Positions 8,838-16,393 of a DNA stretch of 26,956 nt are shown piece after piece (positions within the stretch are counted from its first letter, which is position 1; every line of letters begins with the position of its first letter). The stretch is taken from positions 1 to 26,956 of the forward strand of contig JAJRSY010000025.1 in the NCBI GenBank assembly GCA_024278565.1, given 5' to 3'. The notes below the pieces were generated by a model, which was not told the origin of the DNA, did not search any database, and saw nothing but the letters and a program-made list of their open reading frames with translations. Position numbers and translations under genes: made by a program. Origin of the DNA: Bacteroidota bacterium (GTDB lineage: Bacteria > Bacteroidota > Bacteroidia > Flavobacteriales > Flavobacteriaceae).

Positions 8838-8913
8838 AAAAAATAAAAAGACGGAGCAATGCTCCGCCTTTTTCCCCAAATCTTACCATGAACTTAACCT
8901 ACTTATGCTATGG
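8838..8913 (-). ncRNA. Small RNA unit C (copy 3 of 3)
   Basis: The minus strand begins CCATAGCATAAGTAGG at 8913 with the same 39-nt block as unit B. A strong terminator follows: CGGAGC (8852-8857 plus) pairs with GCTCCG (8861-8866), extended by A5G/CT5 arms, and a long T-run ends near 8838. Position 8851/8867 is A/C on the plus strand and G-U on the minus strand, again pointing to minus-strand transcription. The promoter is at 8919-8952. The start lies 211 bases from unit B. It sits downstream of purF on the same strand, so some read-through from purF is possible. Confidence 0.7.
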
Positions 8914-8918
8914 TAGGG

Positions 8919-8952
8919 CTAAAATAGGTGTGAAGTTTCTTTAGCTATCAAA
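8919..8952 (-). promoter_or_regulatory. Promoter of small RNA unit C
   Basis: On the minus strand TTTG (8949-8952), a 22-base spacer, then TATTTTAG (8919-8926, one mismatch from TAnnTTTG), 5 bases before the RNA block. This is the best two-part promoter in the array. Confidence 0.6.
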
Positions 8953-8965
8953 AAACCGCTGAATG

Positions 8966-9009
8966 TCGATAATTATCGATGAAATGCATAAAATTGTGTA
9001 TTTCATCGA
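8966..9009. other. 14-bp perfect palindrome overlapping a 10-bp-stem hairpin, downstream of purF
   Basis: TCGATAATTATCGA (8966-8979) is a perfect palindrome. Its right end overlaps a hairpin with arms TCGATGAAAT (8976-8985) and ATTTCATCGA (9000-9009) and a 14-base loop. No T-run follows on the minus strand, so this is not a standard terminator for purF. The same 14-mer recurs at 21289-21302. Confidence 0.6.
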
Positions 9010-9017
9010 AAAAACAG

Positions 9018-10916
9018 TTAGTATGCCCTTTCGTTCTTTCCTTCGTAAAAATTAATGAAGGCACGATTTACCACCCTATTTCCACCAGCGGTCGGGTAGT
9101 TTCCCGTAAAATACCAGTCGCCGAGATTTTTGGGGCATGCTTGGTGCAGGTGCTCAATCGTCTGGTAAATAATCTGAACTTCGGCCTTAATATCTACAGG
9201 GCTAAGTAACTGCCCGATTTTTACTGAAATTTCATCGGCGGTGAAAGGAGCGTAGAACTCTTTTACATAATTGATTACATCTTTGGGGTTTGAATTTATC
9301 TGCTTCAAGCAATTGGCATAAATAACATCTACAATCGCCATAGTGCCATTGTCTTTATGTAGGGCCAATGCGGCCCTAAATGCTATAAAATCATCTAATT
9401 TGGCCATATCGATGCCGTAACAATCAGGATAGCGTATTTGTGGGGCGGATGACACCACTATAATTTTTTTGGGTGAGAGCCTATCAAGTATACGTAGAAT
9501 ACTTTTATTTAGTGTAGTGCCCCTAACAATACTATCATCAATAATGACCAGGTTGTCACCAACATTGACCGAGCCGTAAGAAATGTCATATATGTGGGCT
9601 ACCAGATCATCTCTACTACTATCTTGGGTTATGAAAGTTCTGAGTTTAGCGTCTTTTATGGCTACTTTTTCTATTCTGGGGCGCACATCTAAAATTTCAT
9701 GTAGCTGGTCTCTGGTTATTTTTGAACCTATTGAGAGGATCTGTTCTTCTTTCTTTTTGTTTAAATAATTTTGGGCTTCCTTTACCATACCAAAGAACGA
9801 TGTTTCTGCCGTATTGGGAATATAGGAGAATACCGTGTTTTTTAAATCATTGGAAATGGCCGACAATATTTGCGGAAAAATCAATTTCCCCAGTTCTTTG
9901 CGTTCTTGATAAATTTCCTTATCGCTTCCTCTTGAAAAATAGATACGCTCAAAAGAGCAGGCCTTTCTTTCGGTCGGCTCCAGAATTCGTTTAATGGCTG
10001 AATTCCCATCTTTTTTGATGATGATGGCATGACCGGGGTCCAATTCTTTGACATCTTCGTACGGTACATTGAAAACGGTTTGAATTGCCGGTCTTTCTGA
10101 GGCAACAACGACAACTTCGTCATCACGATAGAAGTAAGCAGGCCTGATGCCCGCCGGATCACGGAGCACGAAAGAGTCTCCATGGCCCAACAATCCGGCA
10201 ATGGCATAGCCACCATCAAAATTCTTTGCGGCCCTTCTTAGTATTTTTGAAACCTTTAATCGATTGGCAATAATTGGGGAAGCTTCTTGTTTGGTAAACC
10301 CTTCTTTTTTAATCTGTTTGTATAGTTTTGCTACGGCATCATCTAAAAAATGACCTATTTTTTCCATGACGGTAACCGTATCGGCCATTTCTTTTGGGTG
10401 TTGCCCCAACTGTACCAGATTATCAAAAAGCTCATTTACGTTGGTCATGTTAAAGTTGCCCGCAATTATAAGGTTACGGTGCATCCAGTTGTTTTGTCTT
10501 ATAAATGGATGAACGTTCTCAATACTGTTTTTGCCAAATGTGCCGTAGCGAACATGGCCAAGTAATAACTCACCTATATAGGGAATGTTCTTTTTCTGTA
10601 GAGCCACATCATCAACATATTCAGGGTGTTCTTTTAGTGTTGTATTGATACGGTCGTTGATCTGGGCAAAAATATCTTGTATGGGCTGTTGGGTATTTGA
10701 ACGTACACGGCTCATGTATCTTTCGCCTGCATTCATATCTAATTTAATACTCGCAAAACCTGCGCCGTCTTGGCCACGGTTATGCTGCTTTTCCATCATC
10801 AAGTACATTTTGTTGACCCCATAAAAAGCAGTGTCGTATTTCTCTTTGTAGTATTCCAATGGTTTTAACAATCGTATTATCGATATACCACATTCGTGCT
10901 TGATAGCGTCACTCAT
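9018..10916 (-). CDS. Amidophosphoribosyltransferase-like protein (long PurF form)
   Basis: 632 residues, clearly longer than canonical PurF (about 470-510). The N-terminus is a class II glutamine amidotransferase domain with Cys9 (HECGIS) as the likely nucleophile after removal of a short propeptide, plus HNRGQDGAGF, GHVRYGTFG and RDPAGIRPAY. The C-terminal half has a type I phosphoribosyltransferase PRPP loop, VIIDDSIVRGTT (residues 457-468). PurF makes phosphoribosylamine from PRPP and glutamine, the first step of purine synthesis. This long form is common in Bacteroidota, and a canonical purF probably exists elsewhere in the genome, so its exact role is less sure than its fold. It lies just downstream of the PfkB kinase gene but after a terminator. 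Confidence 0.85.
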   Translation of the reverse strand: MSDAIKHECGISIIRLLKPLEYYKEKYDTAFYGVNKMYLMMEKQHNRGQDGAGFASIKLDMNAGERYMSRVRSNTQQPIQDIFAQINDRINTTLKEHPEYVDDVALQKKNIPYIGELLLGHVRYGTFGKNSIENVHPFIRQNNWMHRNLIIAGNFNMTNVNELFDNLVQLGQHPKEMADTVTVMEKIGHFLDDAVAKLYKQIKKEGFTKQEASPIIANRLKVSKILRRAAKNFDGGYAIAGLLGHGDSFVLRDPAGIRPAYFYRDDEVVVVASERPAIQTVFNVPYEDVKELDPGHAIIIKKDGNSAIKRILEPTERKACSFERIYFSRGSDKEIYQERKELGKLIFPQILSAISNDLKNTVFSYIPNTAETSFFGMVKEAQNYLNKKKEEQILSIGSKITRDQLHEILDVRPRIEKVAIKDAKLRTFITQDSSRDDLVAHIYDISYGSVNVGDNLVIIDDSIVRGTTLNKSILRILDRLSPKKIIVVSSAPQIRYPDCYGIDMAKLDDFIAFRAALALHKDNGTMAIVDVIYANCLKQINSNPKDVINYVKEFYAPFTADEISVKIGQLLSPVDIKAEVQIIYQTIEHLHQACPKNLGDWYFTGNYPTAGGNRVVNRAFINFYEGKNERAY

Positions 10917-10930
10917 TATTTGTAGATATT

Positions 10931-10954
10931 AAAAAAGCCCCAAATTTTTGGGGC
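10931..10954 (-). terminator. Intrinsic terminator after the PfkB kinase gene
   Basis: An 8-bp perfect stem (GCCCCAAA 10937-10944 / TTTGGGGC 10947-10954) followed on the minus strand by six T (10931-10936). It sits between the kinase stop and the purF-like start (10916), so the two genes are probably separate transcripts. Confidence 0.85.
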
Positions 10955-10966
10955 GTGTGTGGATAT

Positions 10967-11893
10967 TTATTGTAGCTCAATGTCAAATTGTGTCAGTGCT
11001 TTAAATTGGTGCAATCTCTTGTTCACCTCGCTCCGTTCAAGGCCCTCCATTCGTTCGGTTCCAAATCGTTCTACAGAGAACGAGGCTAGGTTCGAACCGT
11101 GTATGACAGCATTTTTCATGTTCTCATAAGAACTATTATCGGTAGCCGCTAAATAACCTGAAAAACCACCGGCAAAGGTATCACCAGCTCCTGTAGGGTC
11201 AAAAACTTCATCTAAAGGCAGGGCAGGAGCAAAGAAAATATTACTGTCGTGAAAAAGAAGCGCACCGTGTTCTCCCTTTTTGATGACTACGTATTTTGGA
11301 CCCATTTTTTGAATTTTTCGAGCCGCTCTTACCAAAGAGTATTCATTGGTCAACTGTCTGGCCTCTTCATCGTTTATGGTAATGACATCAATATGTTTTA
11401 TGACGTTCAATAGATCATCCAAAGCATTGTCCATCCAAAAGTTCATGGTGTCCAAGATAATCAATTTTGGTCTTTTTTGCATTTGGTCGATTACACTCAT
11501 TTGGGTATTGGGGTGCAAGTTACCCAGCATCACCACATCGGCATCCTTAAAATGTTCTGGAACAACGGGCTTGAAATCGGCCAGAACATTGAGCTCCGTA
11601 ACCAAGGTGTCTCTAGAATTAAGGTCATTATGGTATTTTACTTTCCAGAAAAAGGTTTTGCCCCCCTTTACGATTTCCAGAGCTGAGATATCGATGTTCT
11701 TGCTTATGAAAAGGTCTAGGTATTCTTGTGGAAAATCATCTCCGACTATTGATACTATTGCAGAGTCTACGTTAAATTGAGAAGCCGCCAAGCTGATAAA
11801 GGTTGCCGCACCGCCCAATATTTTGTCAGTTTTTCCAAAAGGAGTTTCTATGGCATCAAAGGCAACAGTGCCCACAATTAAAAGTTTACCCAT
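10967..11893 (-). CDS. PfkB-family carbohydrate/nucleoside kinase
   Basis: 308 residues, normal for the ribokinase/PfkB family, which phosphorylates sugars or nucleosides with ATP. GGAATFISLA (27-36) matches the first PfkB signature, and DPTGAGDTFAGGF (232-244) is the second, with Asp238 as catalytic base and the anion-hole GAGD. LILDTMNFW and VITINDEEARQL are family-typical central segments. The substrate cannot be told from sequence; position beside purF and purN hints at nucleoside or ribose metabolism but does not prove it. ATG start 20 bases after a good promoter. Confidence 0.88.
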   Translation of the reverse strand: MGKLLIVGTVAFDAIETPFGKTDKILGGAATFISLAASQFNVDSAIVSIVGDDFPQEYLDLFISKNIDISALEIVKGGKTFFWKVKYHNDLNSRDTLVTELNVLADFKPVVPEHFKDADVVMLGNLHPNTQMSVIDQMQKRPKLIILDTMNFWMDNALDDLLNVIKHIDVITINDEEARQLTNEYSLVRAARKIQKMGPKYVVIKKGEHGALLFHDSNIFFAPALPLDEVFDPTGAGDTFAGGFSGYLAATDNSSYENMKNAVIHGSNLASFSVERFGTERMEGLERSEVNKRLHQFKALTQFDIELQ

Positions 11894-11913
11894 TAATCTT
11901 GATTAATTTGCTG

Positions 11914-11945
11914 CAAATATACAGTTTTGATTTTCCATTTGACAA
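11914..11945 (-). promoter_or_regulatory. Promoter of the PfkB kinase gene
   Basis: On the minus strand TTG (11943-11945), a 21-base spacer, then TATATTTG (11914-11921), a full -7 match. The ATG at 11893 is 20 bases downstream. Confidence 0.7.
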
Positions 11946-12006
11946 GGGTGTTTATATCAAATAATAAAGAAAGAGTGTAAACGGACTTCCAGTATTTTAA
12001 CCCACT

Positions 12007-12642
12007 TTACTTTCTCCCAAAATCGGCAGGTATCTCGCCCCAAGCCTTAGTTTCCCATTTTACGATCGGTGTGTTGTATGAATTTGTTTTCAACCATACA
12101 ATCGCACGTCGAACCAAATTGAAAAGGCCTTTGTTCTTTTCGGTCTCTACCAATTTGGTGTTGCATTTTTTTTTTCTTACCCAGCTCATTGCCGTTCTTG
12201 AATCGGTATATATAATACGGTCACTGTTCTTTTCTTTCAAGAAGGCGAGCCCGTGCACCAATGCCAAAAATTCACCTATATTGTTTGTGCCTTGTGGGAA
12301 AGGCCCCTGTTTAAAGAGTTTTTTTTTGGTTTTTGTATCAACGCCCTGATACTCCATCACTCCAGGGTTGCCACTTGACGCTGCGTCCACAGAAATAGAA
12401 TGATAATTTGGTTGCCCTATTTTCAGTAGCTGCTCTTGCGTAAGTCCCGAACCTGTTTTTTTCTTGCCCTTGTACTCCCCATAGTTTCCGTTGAATGCCT
12501 TTTTGGCTTCATCGAAAGTTGCGAAAGATTTATATTGGGCACCTTTATATGCGGTAATGGCTGCCTTGCAATCTTTCCAAGTAGAATAAATGCCCGGTTT
12601 TTTTCCTTTCCAAACGGTATAGAATTTTGTTTTTTTTGCCAT
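12007..12642 (-). CDS. rnhA: Ribonuclease HI with N-terminal viroplasmin domain
   Basis: 211 residues. Residues 6-50 (KFYTVWKGKKPGIYSTWKDC ... FATFDEAKKAF) form a viroplasmin/caulimovirus-VI domain that binds RNA-DNA hybrids, as in eukaryotic RNase H1. A basic linker leads to the RNase H fold with the carboxylate set Asp86 (SVDAASSGNPG), Glu124 (TNNIGEFLALVHGL), Asp147 (IYTDSRTAMSWV) and Asp207 near the C-terminus (IPADFGRK). It cleaves RNA in RNA-DNA hybrids (R-loops, primers). The start ATG overlaps the purN stop as TAATG, so translation is probably coupled and the two genes form one operon. Confidence 0.93.
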   Translation of the reverse strand: MAKKTKFYTVWKGKKPGIYSTWKDCKAAITAYKGAQYKSFATFDEAKKAFNGNYGEYKGKKKTGSGLTQEQLLKIGQPNYHSISVDAASSGNPGVMEYQGVDTKTKKKLFKQGPFPQGTNNIGEFLALVHGLAFLKEKNSDRIIYTDSRTAMSWVRKKKCNTKLVETEKNKGLFNLVRRAIVWLKTNSYNTPIVKWETKAWGEIPADFGRK

Positions 12643-13211
12643 TACTGCCCCGCTAATAACGTATCGATTATTTCAGGGAAATGGTCATATTCCAATTCAT
12701 GAACCTTTTGTGCAATGGCCGCTACATTATCATCAGGTGAAATTATTGTTCTTGCTTGATGAATTAGTGCCCCTTCGTCATAGTTTTCATTTACATAATG
12801 TATGGTAATGCCGGTTTCTGTTTCATTGTTGGCCTTTATAGCTTCGTGAACACGCATGCCATACATTCCTTTGCCACCATACTTTGGTAATAGTGCTGGG
12901 TGTATATTAATGATCTTATTAGGAAAATTTCGAATAATGTTTTTTGGTATTTTCAACAGAAAACCAGCAAGAACAATTAAGTCGGGCTTAGAAGATTTTA
13001 ATAGGTTCAACACGCAGTCTGTTTGGTAAAATGCATGTTTATTGAAATACAACCCATTGATTTTAAGCCTATTGCATCTATCCAAAACTTTGGCATCGCT
13101 TTTGTTAGTAAGGACCATGGCTATAGTGATGTTTGGCCTTTTACGAAAGTACTGCACTATGTTTTCAACATTAGAACCAGAACCAGAAGCAAAAAGAACA
13201 ATATTTTTCAT
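12642..13211 (-). CDS. purN: Phosphoribosylglycinamide formyltransferase
   Basis: 189 residues, the usual length. PurN transfers formyl from 10-formyl-tetrahydrofolate to GAR in purine synthesis. It starts with ASGSGSNVENI (phosphate-binding loop) and has Asn102 and His104 in KIINIHPALLPKYGGKGMYG and Asp145 in NENYDEGALIHQ, the catalytic triad of the family. The stop overlaps the rnhA start by one base. It is divergent from acpP across a 257-bp intergenic region; I find only a poorly spaced TAAAATTTG as a possible minus-strand -7 box. Confidence 0.93.
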   Translation of the reverse strand: MKNIVLFASGSGSNVENIVQYFRKRPNITIAMVLTNKSDAKVLDRCNRLKINGLYFNKHAFYQTDCVLNLLKSSKPDLIVLAGFLLKIPKNIIRNFPNKIINIHPALLPKYGGKGMYGMRVHEAIKANNETETGITIHYVNENYDEGALIHQARTIISPDDNVAAIAQKVHELEYDHFPEIIDTLLAGQ

Positions 13212-13468
13212 GAAAGAAAAAGCGTTACCTGAGTAGAATTATTTTAGTGCCTGGCCGGTAACAGACAAATTTTATGAAAAAAATTATTTTTGATGAAAAT
13301 TTAATTTTCTAATTTTGATGTGTTTTCGGCAAGACACTATTTAGGGCTAAAATAACACTCTTGCGTTTAAATTTCTTAAATTACAAGACATTTTAACGAC
13401 AAATGGTGTTATTAATCCAAAGTTTTTTATTTTTGCCAAGAATTTAATTTTTTAAACCAAATATTATT
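13212..13468. other. Divergent intergenic region purN / acpP
   Basis: 257 bp, very AT-rich, with no coding potential seen. It holds the acpP promoter at 13428-13435 and must hold the purN promoter on the other strand, which I could not place with confidence. Confidence 0.6.
13428..13435 (+). promoter_or_regulatory. -7 promoter box of acpP
   Basis: TATTTTTG matches TAnnTTTG; the ATG at 13469 lies 33 bases downstream. The -33 element is weak (TGGTG near 13404-13408). Confidence 0.6.
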
Positions 13469-13702
13469 ATGTCAGACATTGCATCAAGAGTTAAAGCTAT
13501 CATCGTTGATAAATTGGGAGTTGATGAGAACGAAGTAGTAACAGAAGCCAGTTTTACCAACGACCTAGGAGCAGACTCGTTAGATACCGTTGAGTTGATT
13601 ATGGAATTCGAAAAAGAATTCGATATTCAAATACCAGACGATCAAGCAGAGAATATCGCAACAGTTGGCCAGGCCATAAGCTATATAGAAGAAGCAAAGT
13701 AA
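13469..13702 (+). CDS. acpP: Acyl carrier protein
   Basis: 77 residues, strongly acidic. Ser37 in GADSLDTVELIM is the 4'-phosphopantetheine attachment site and the motif is intact. It carries growing acyl chains in type II fatty acid synthesis in the cytoplasm. It is followed by fabF, a common pairing, with rnc and pyk further on. An intrinsic terminator at 13740-13776 lies between it and fabF, which would give more acpP than fabF transcript. Confidence 0.97.
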   Translation: MSDIASRVKAIIVDKLGVDENEVVTEASFTNDLGADSLDTVELIMEFEKEFDIQIPDDQAENIATVGQAISYIEEAK

Positions 13703-13739
13703 TCTTTATGACGTCTTAAATTAGACAAGATTTAAAATT

Positions 13740-13776
13740 ATCCATGCGGTTACCATGTCGCATGGATTTTTTTTTT
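13740..13776 (+). terminator. Intrinsic terminator between acpP and fabF
   Basis: A 9-bp perfect stem (ATCCATGCG 13740-13748 / CGCATGGAT 13759-13767), 10-base loop, then a run of T to 13776. Either it fully ends acpP transcription or it attenuates read-through into fabF, so that the two products differ in amount. Confidence 0.85.
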
Positions 13777-13816
13777 AATTTACGCTTAACTTATAAATAG
13801 TATTAAATTGGGTACA

Positions 13817-15067
13817 ATGCAGTTAAAGCGAGTTGTAGTTACAGGTTTGGGTGCCCTAACACCTATAGGGAACACCATTGAGGAGTATTGGAACGGATTG
13901 GTCAATGGAAAAAGTGGATCGGCCAATATTACCCATTACGATGCTGATAAATTCAAGGCAAAATTCGCCTGTGAACTAAAGAACTATAATGCAGAAGATT
14001 TTTTTGATAGAAAAGAAATACGAAAACTAGACAAGTTCTCGCAGTATGCCTTAGTATCTTCTGATGAGGCAATTTTAGATTCAGGATTGGATCTGGATGC
14101 CATTGACAAATTTCGCGTAGGCGTCATTTGGGGCGCTGGTATAGGCGGTACCGAAACTTTTCAGAACGAGGTGCTTAATTTTGCAGATGGCGATGGCACA
14201 CCAAAGTTCAGCCCTTTTTTTATACCTAAAATGATAGCAGACATTGCCCCTGGAAATATCTCGATAAAATATGGTTTTATGGGGCCAAACTATACTACGG
14301 TCTCGGCCTGTGCTTCATCTTCCAATGCAATGATCGATGCGCTCAACAACATTCGTTTGGGCTATTGTGATGTAATTATCAGTGGAGGAAGCGAGGCCGC
14401 GGTTACCATTTCAAGTATGGGTGGGTTTGGTGCCATGAGGGCACTTTCAACTAGAAATGACACTCCTGAAACAGCATCAAGACCTTTTGATGCTACCCGT
14501 GATGGCTTTGTTTTGGGTGAGGGAGCAGGGGCTTTGGTTCTAGAAGAATATGAACATGCCAAGGCAAGAGGCGCAAAAATATATGCGGAGGTCTTGGGTG
14601 GCGGACTGTCGAGTGATGCCTACCACATGACCACACCGCACCCTGAAGGTTTGGGGGTGATTAGGGTCATGGAGAACTGTTTACGAGATGCAGGTCTGAA
14701 ACCAGAAGATATTGACGCTATAAACACGCACGGTACGTCGACCCCATTGGGTGATGTGGCAGAACTAAAAGCCATTTCGCAAGTATTTGGCGATCATGCA
14801 CCCAATATCAATATCAACTCAACAAAATCTATGACTGGGCATTTGCTTGGGGCAGCAGGCGCCATAGAGGCAATTGCTTCCATTTTAGCAATGAAGCATG
14901 GTATTGTGCCACCTACCATCAATCATACTACAATAGATGAAAATATCGATCCAAAATTGAATTTGACCCTGAACAAGGCTCAAAAAAGGGAAGTAAATGT
15001 GGCATTGAGCAATACCTTTGGGTTTGGCGGGCATAATGCCTGTGTGGCTTTCAAGAAAATCAGTTAA
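13817..15067 (+). CDS. fabF: 3-oxoacyl-ACP synthase II
   Basis: 416 residues from the ATG at 13817 (MQLKRVVVTGLGALTPIG); a TTG three codons upstream is less likely because homologues begin at this ATG. It condenses malonyl-ACP with acyl-ACP. The Cys-His-His triad is Cys165 (VSACASSSNAM), His305 (INTHGTSTPLGD) and His342 (KSMTGHLLGAAGAIE). The C-terminal NTFGFGGHNA motif with the gatekeeper Phe is present. It lies 8 bp before rnc and is probably cotranscribed with it. Confidence 0.97.
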   Translation: MQLKRVVVTGLGALTPIGNTIEEYWNGLVNGKSGSANITHYDADKFKAKFACELKNYNAEDFFDRKEIRKLDKFSQYALVSSDEAILDSGLDLDAIDKFRVGVIWGAGIGGTETFQNEVLNFADGDGTPKFSPFFIPKMIADIAPGNISIKYGFMGPNYTTVSACASSSNAMIDALNNIRLGYCDVIISGGSEAAVTISSMGGFGAMRALSTRNDTPETASRPFDATRDGFVLGEGAGALVLEEYEHAKARGAKIYAEVLGGGLSSDAYHMTTPHPEGLGVIRVMENCLRDAGLKPEDIDAINTHGTSTPLGDVAELKAISQVFGDHAPNININSTKSMTGHLLGAAGAIEAIASILAMKHGIVPPTINHTTIDENIDPKLNLTLNKAQKREVNVALSNTFGFGGHNACVAFKKIS

Positions 15068-15075
15068 TAGTTCAA

Positions 15076-15813
15076 ATGAATTTTCCTTCCAACTTATTTA
15101 ATTCCCATTCTAAAGAAGACGGGAATTTTTTTGCTGGAATAACAAGAATTTTAGGTTTTAAACCAAAGAACCTTCAAATTTTCAAGAAGGCTTTTTTACA
15201 TCGTTCCACCAACAGAAAGGACGACCAGGGCAACCCTATGAACTATGAGCGGTTAGAGTTTTTGGGTGACTCAATGCTAGGGACTATCATTTCAAAATAC
15301 CTATACAACGAGGTGCCCGAAGGTGACGAAGGCTACCTTACAAAAATGCGCTCAAAAATAGTAAGTAGAGAACACCTTAATGAATTGGGCAAAGACCTAA
15401 ACCTTATCGAATATGTAGAAAGTCGAATTCCAAAATCGCATTTTGGCGACAATATTCATGGTAATGTTTTTGAAGCCTTGGTCGGAGCAATATATTTAGA
15501 TAAGGGGTATAAGTATTGCGAAAAATTCATTACTGAAAGGGTTATTGGTCCTTATGTTGACATTGAGGTTTTAGAGGGCAAGGTCATCAGTTATAAGAGT
15601 TTGATAATCGAATGGTGCCAAAAAAAGAAAATACCGTTCAACTATAATGTATATGAAGACACGGGCAATGATAGTTTAAAACATTTTGCCGTTAAGCTTT
15701 CAATCGATAACAAGGTAATTGCAAAGGCTAGGGCAACTTCTAAGAAAAAAGCGGAAGAAAGGGCATCAAAAAGAGCCTATTTCGCATTGCAGGGCAGGAT
15801 GGGAACTCCCTGA
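15076..15813 (+). CDS. rnc: Ribonuclease III
   Basis: 245 residues, typical. It cleaves double-stranded RNA in rRNA and mRNA processing. The signature ERLEFLGDSMLG (58-69) holds Glu61 and Asp65; Glu133 is in VFEALVGAIYLD, completing the Mg2+ site. The C-terminal double-stranded RNA-binding domain spans about 172-238 (SYKSLIIEW ... ATSKKKAEERASKRAYFAL). It begins 8 bp after the fabF stop, so they share a transcript. Confidence 0.96.
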   Translation: MNFPSNLFNSHSKEDGNFFAGITRILGFKPKNLQIFKKAFLHRSTNRKDDQGNPMNYERLEFLGDSMLGTIISKYLYNEVPEGDEGYLTKMRSKIVSREHLNELGKDLNLIEYVESRIPKSHFGDNIHGNVFEALVGAIYLDKGYKYCEKFITERVIGPYVDIEVLEGKVISYKSLIIEWCQKKKIPFNYNVYEDTGNDSLKHFAVKLSIDNKVIAKARATSKKKAEERASKRAYFALQGRMGTP

Positions 15814-15903
15814 TTTTTCGGCATTTATTTAACTATTAAACAGTAGTTTGTCATAAAACTTTCTTTACCGTTGCTTGTCTTAGGCTTTTTTCAATATTAG
15901 TCC

Positions 15904-15911
15904 TATATTTG
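15904..15911 (+). promoter_or_regulatory. -7 promoter box of the IPExxxVDY gene / pyk operon
   Basis: TATATTTG is a full -7 match, 15 bases before the ATG at 15927. It overlaps a possible TTG start at 15909, which argues that the ATG is the real start and that the mRNA leader is only about 10 nt. No good -33 element is seen. Confidence 0.55.
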
Positions 15912-15926
15912 CCGTTTCGTGCTTAT

Positions 15927-16391
15927 ATGGCGGCAGTTCACAAAATCACCCATGATTTTTACGAAGATATTTACACCTTGGTAGCCCTGCACAGTAGCGT
16001 GGAAGACTATGCCATGGTGTATGGTCTTAACGTTTGTTTAAAGTCTAATTTTAAGAGGTCTTCGGAAGATTTAGATCTTTCAGATCATATTTCTTTTCCA
16101 ATTTTTGAATGGAAGGATAGTAGTGCCGATAATTATTGGACATTGTTTGTAAACAATATTATACAGGAAGAGAACTTGGCACGAACAGATCTTTTTAAGA
16201 ACGAACCCTCTTATATGACACATTATTTAGTACCTGAGTTTAAAGATGCCGATTATCTTTTAAAAATAGAGCATGATGACGACTATTTAGAAGAAGAGAT
16301 AGTAAAATCTTTGCTTACCATACCAAAAGTGATAACCGCATATATTTTGGACACCAATAAACTGAAATCAAAAAACAACCTAATTTTTTAA
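15927..16391 (+). CDS. IPExxxVDY family protein
   Basis: 154 residues from the ATG at 15927 (MAAVHKITHDFYEDIYTLVALHSS). It is acidic and has no signal peptide or membrane segment. The C-terminal segment LLTIPKVITAYILDTNKLKSKNNLIF corresponds to the motif that names the family; here it reads IPKVITAYI, so Glu and Asp-Tyr of the name motif are changed. The function is unknown. The gene sits directly before pyk (stop to ATG 2 bp) in many flavobacteria, which implies cotranscription with pyk and perhaps a link to central metabolism, but nothing in the sequence shows a catalytic site. Confidence 0.8.
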   Translation: MAAVHKITHDFYEDIYTLVALHSSVEDYAMVYGLNVCLKSNFKRSSEDLDLSDHISFPIFEWKDSSADNYWTLFVNNIIQEENLARTDLFKNEPSYMTHYLVPEFKDADYLLKIEHDDDYLEEEIVKSLLTIPKVITAYILDTNKLKSKNNLIF

Positions 16392-16393
16392 TA

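Noticed and set aside
8471..8913. Short peptide MNLTYLCYG encoded on the plus strand in the conserved block
   Set aside because: Copy A has ATA in place of ATG, and the hairpin wobble pairs and promoter boxes all point to the minus strand.
8421..8913. Possible CRISPR array
   Set aside because: Only three units, about 205-211 bases apart, with terminators and promoters; no regular 30-40 base spacers and no cas genes.
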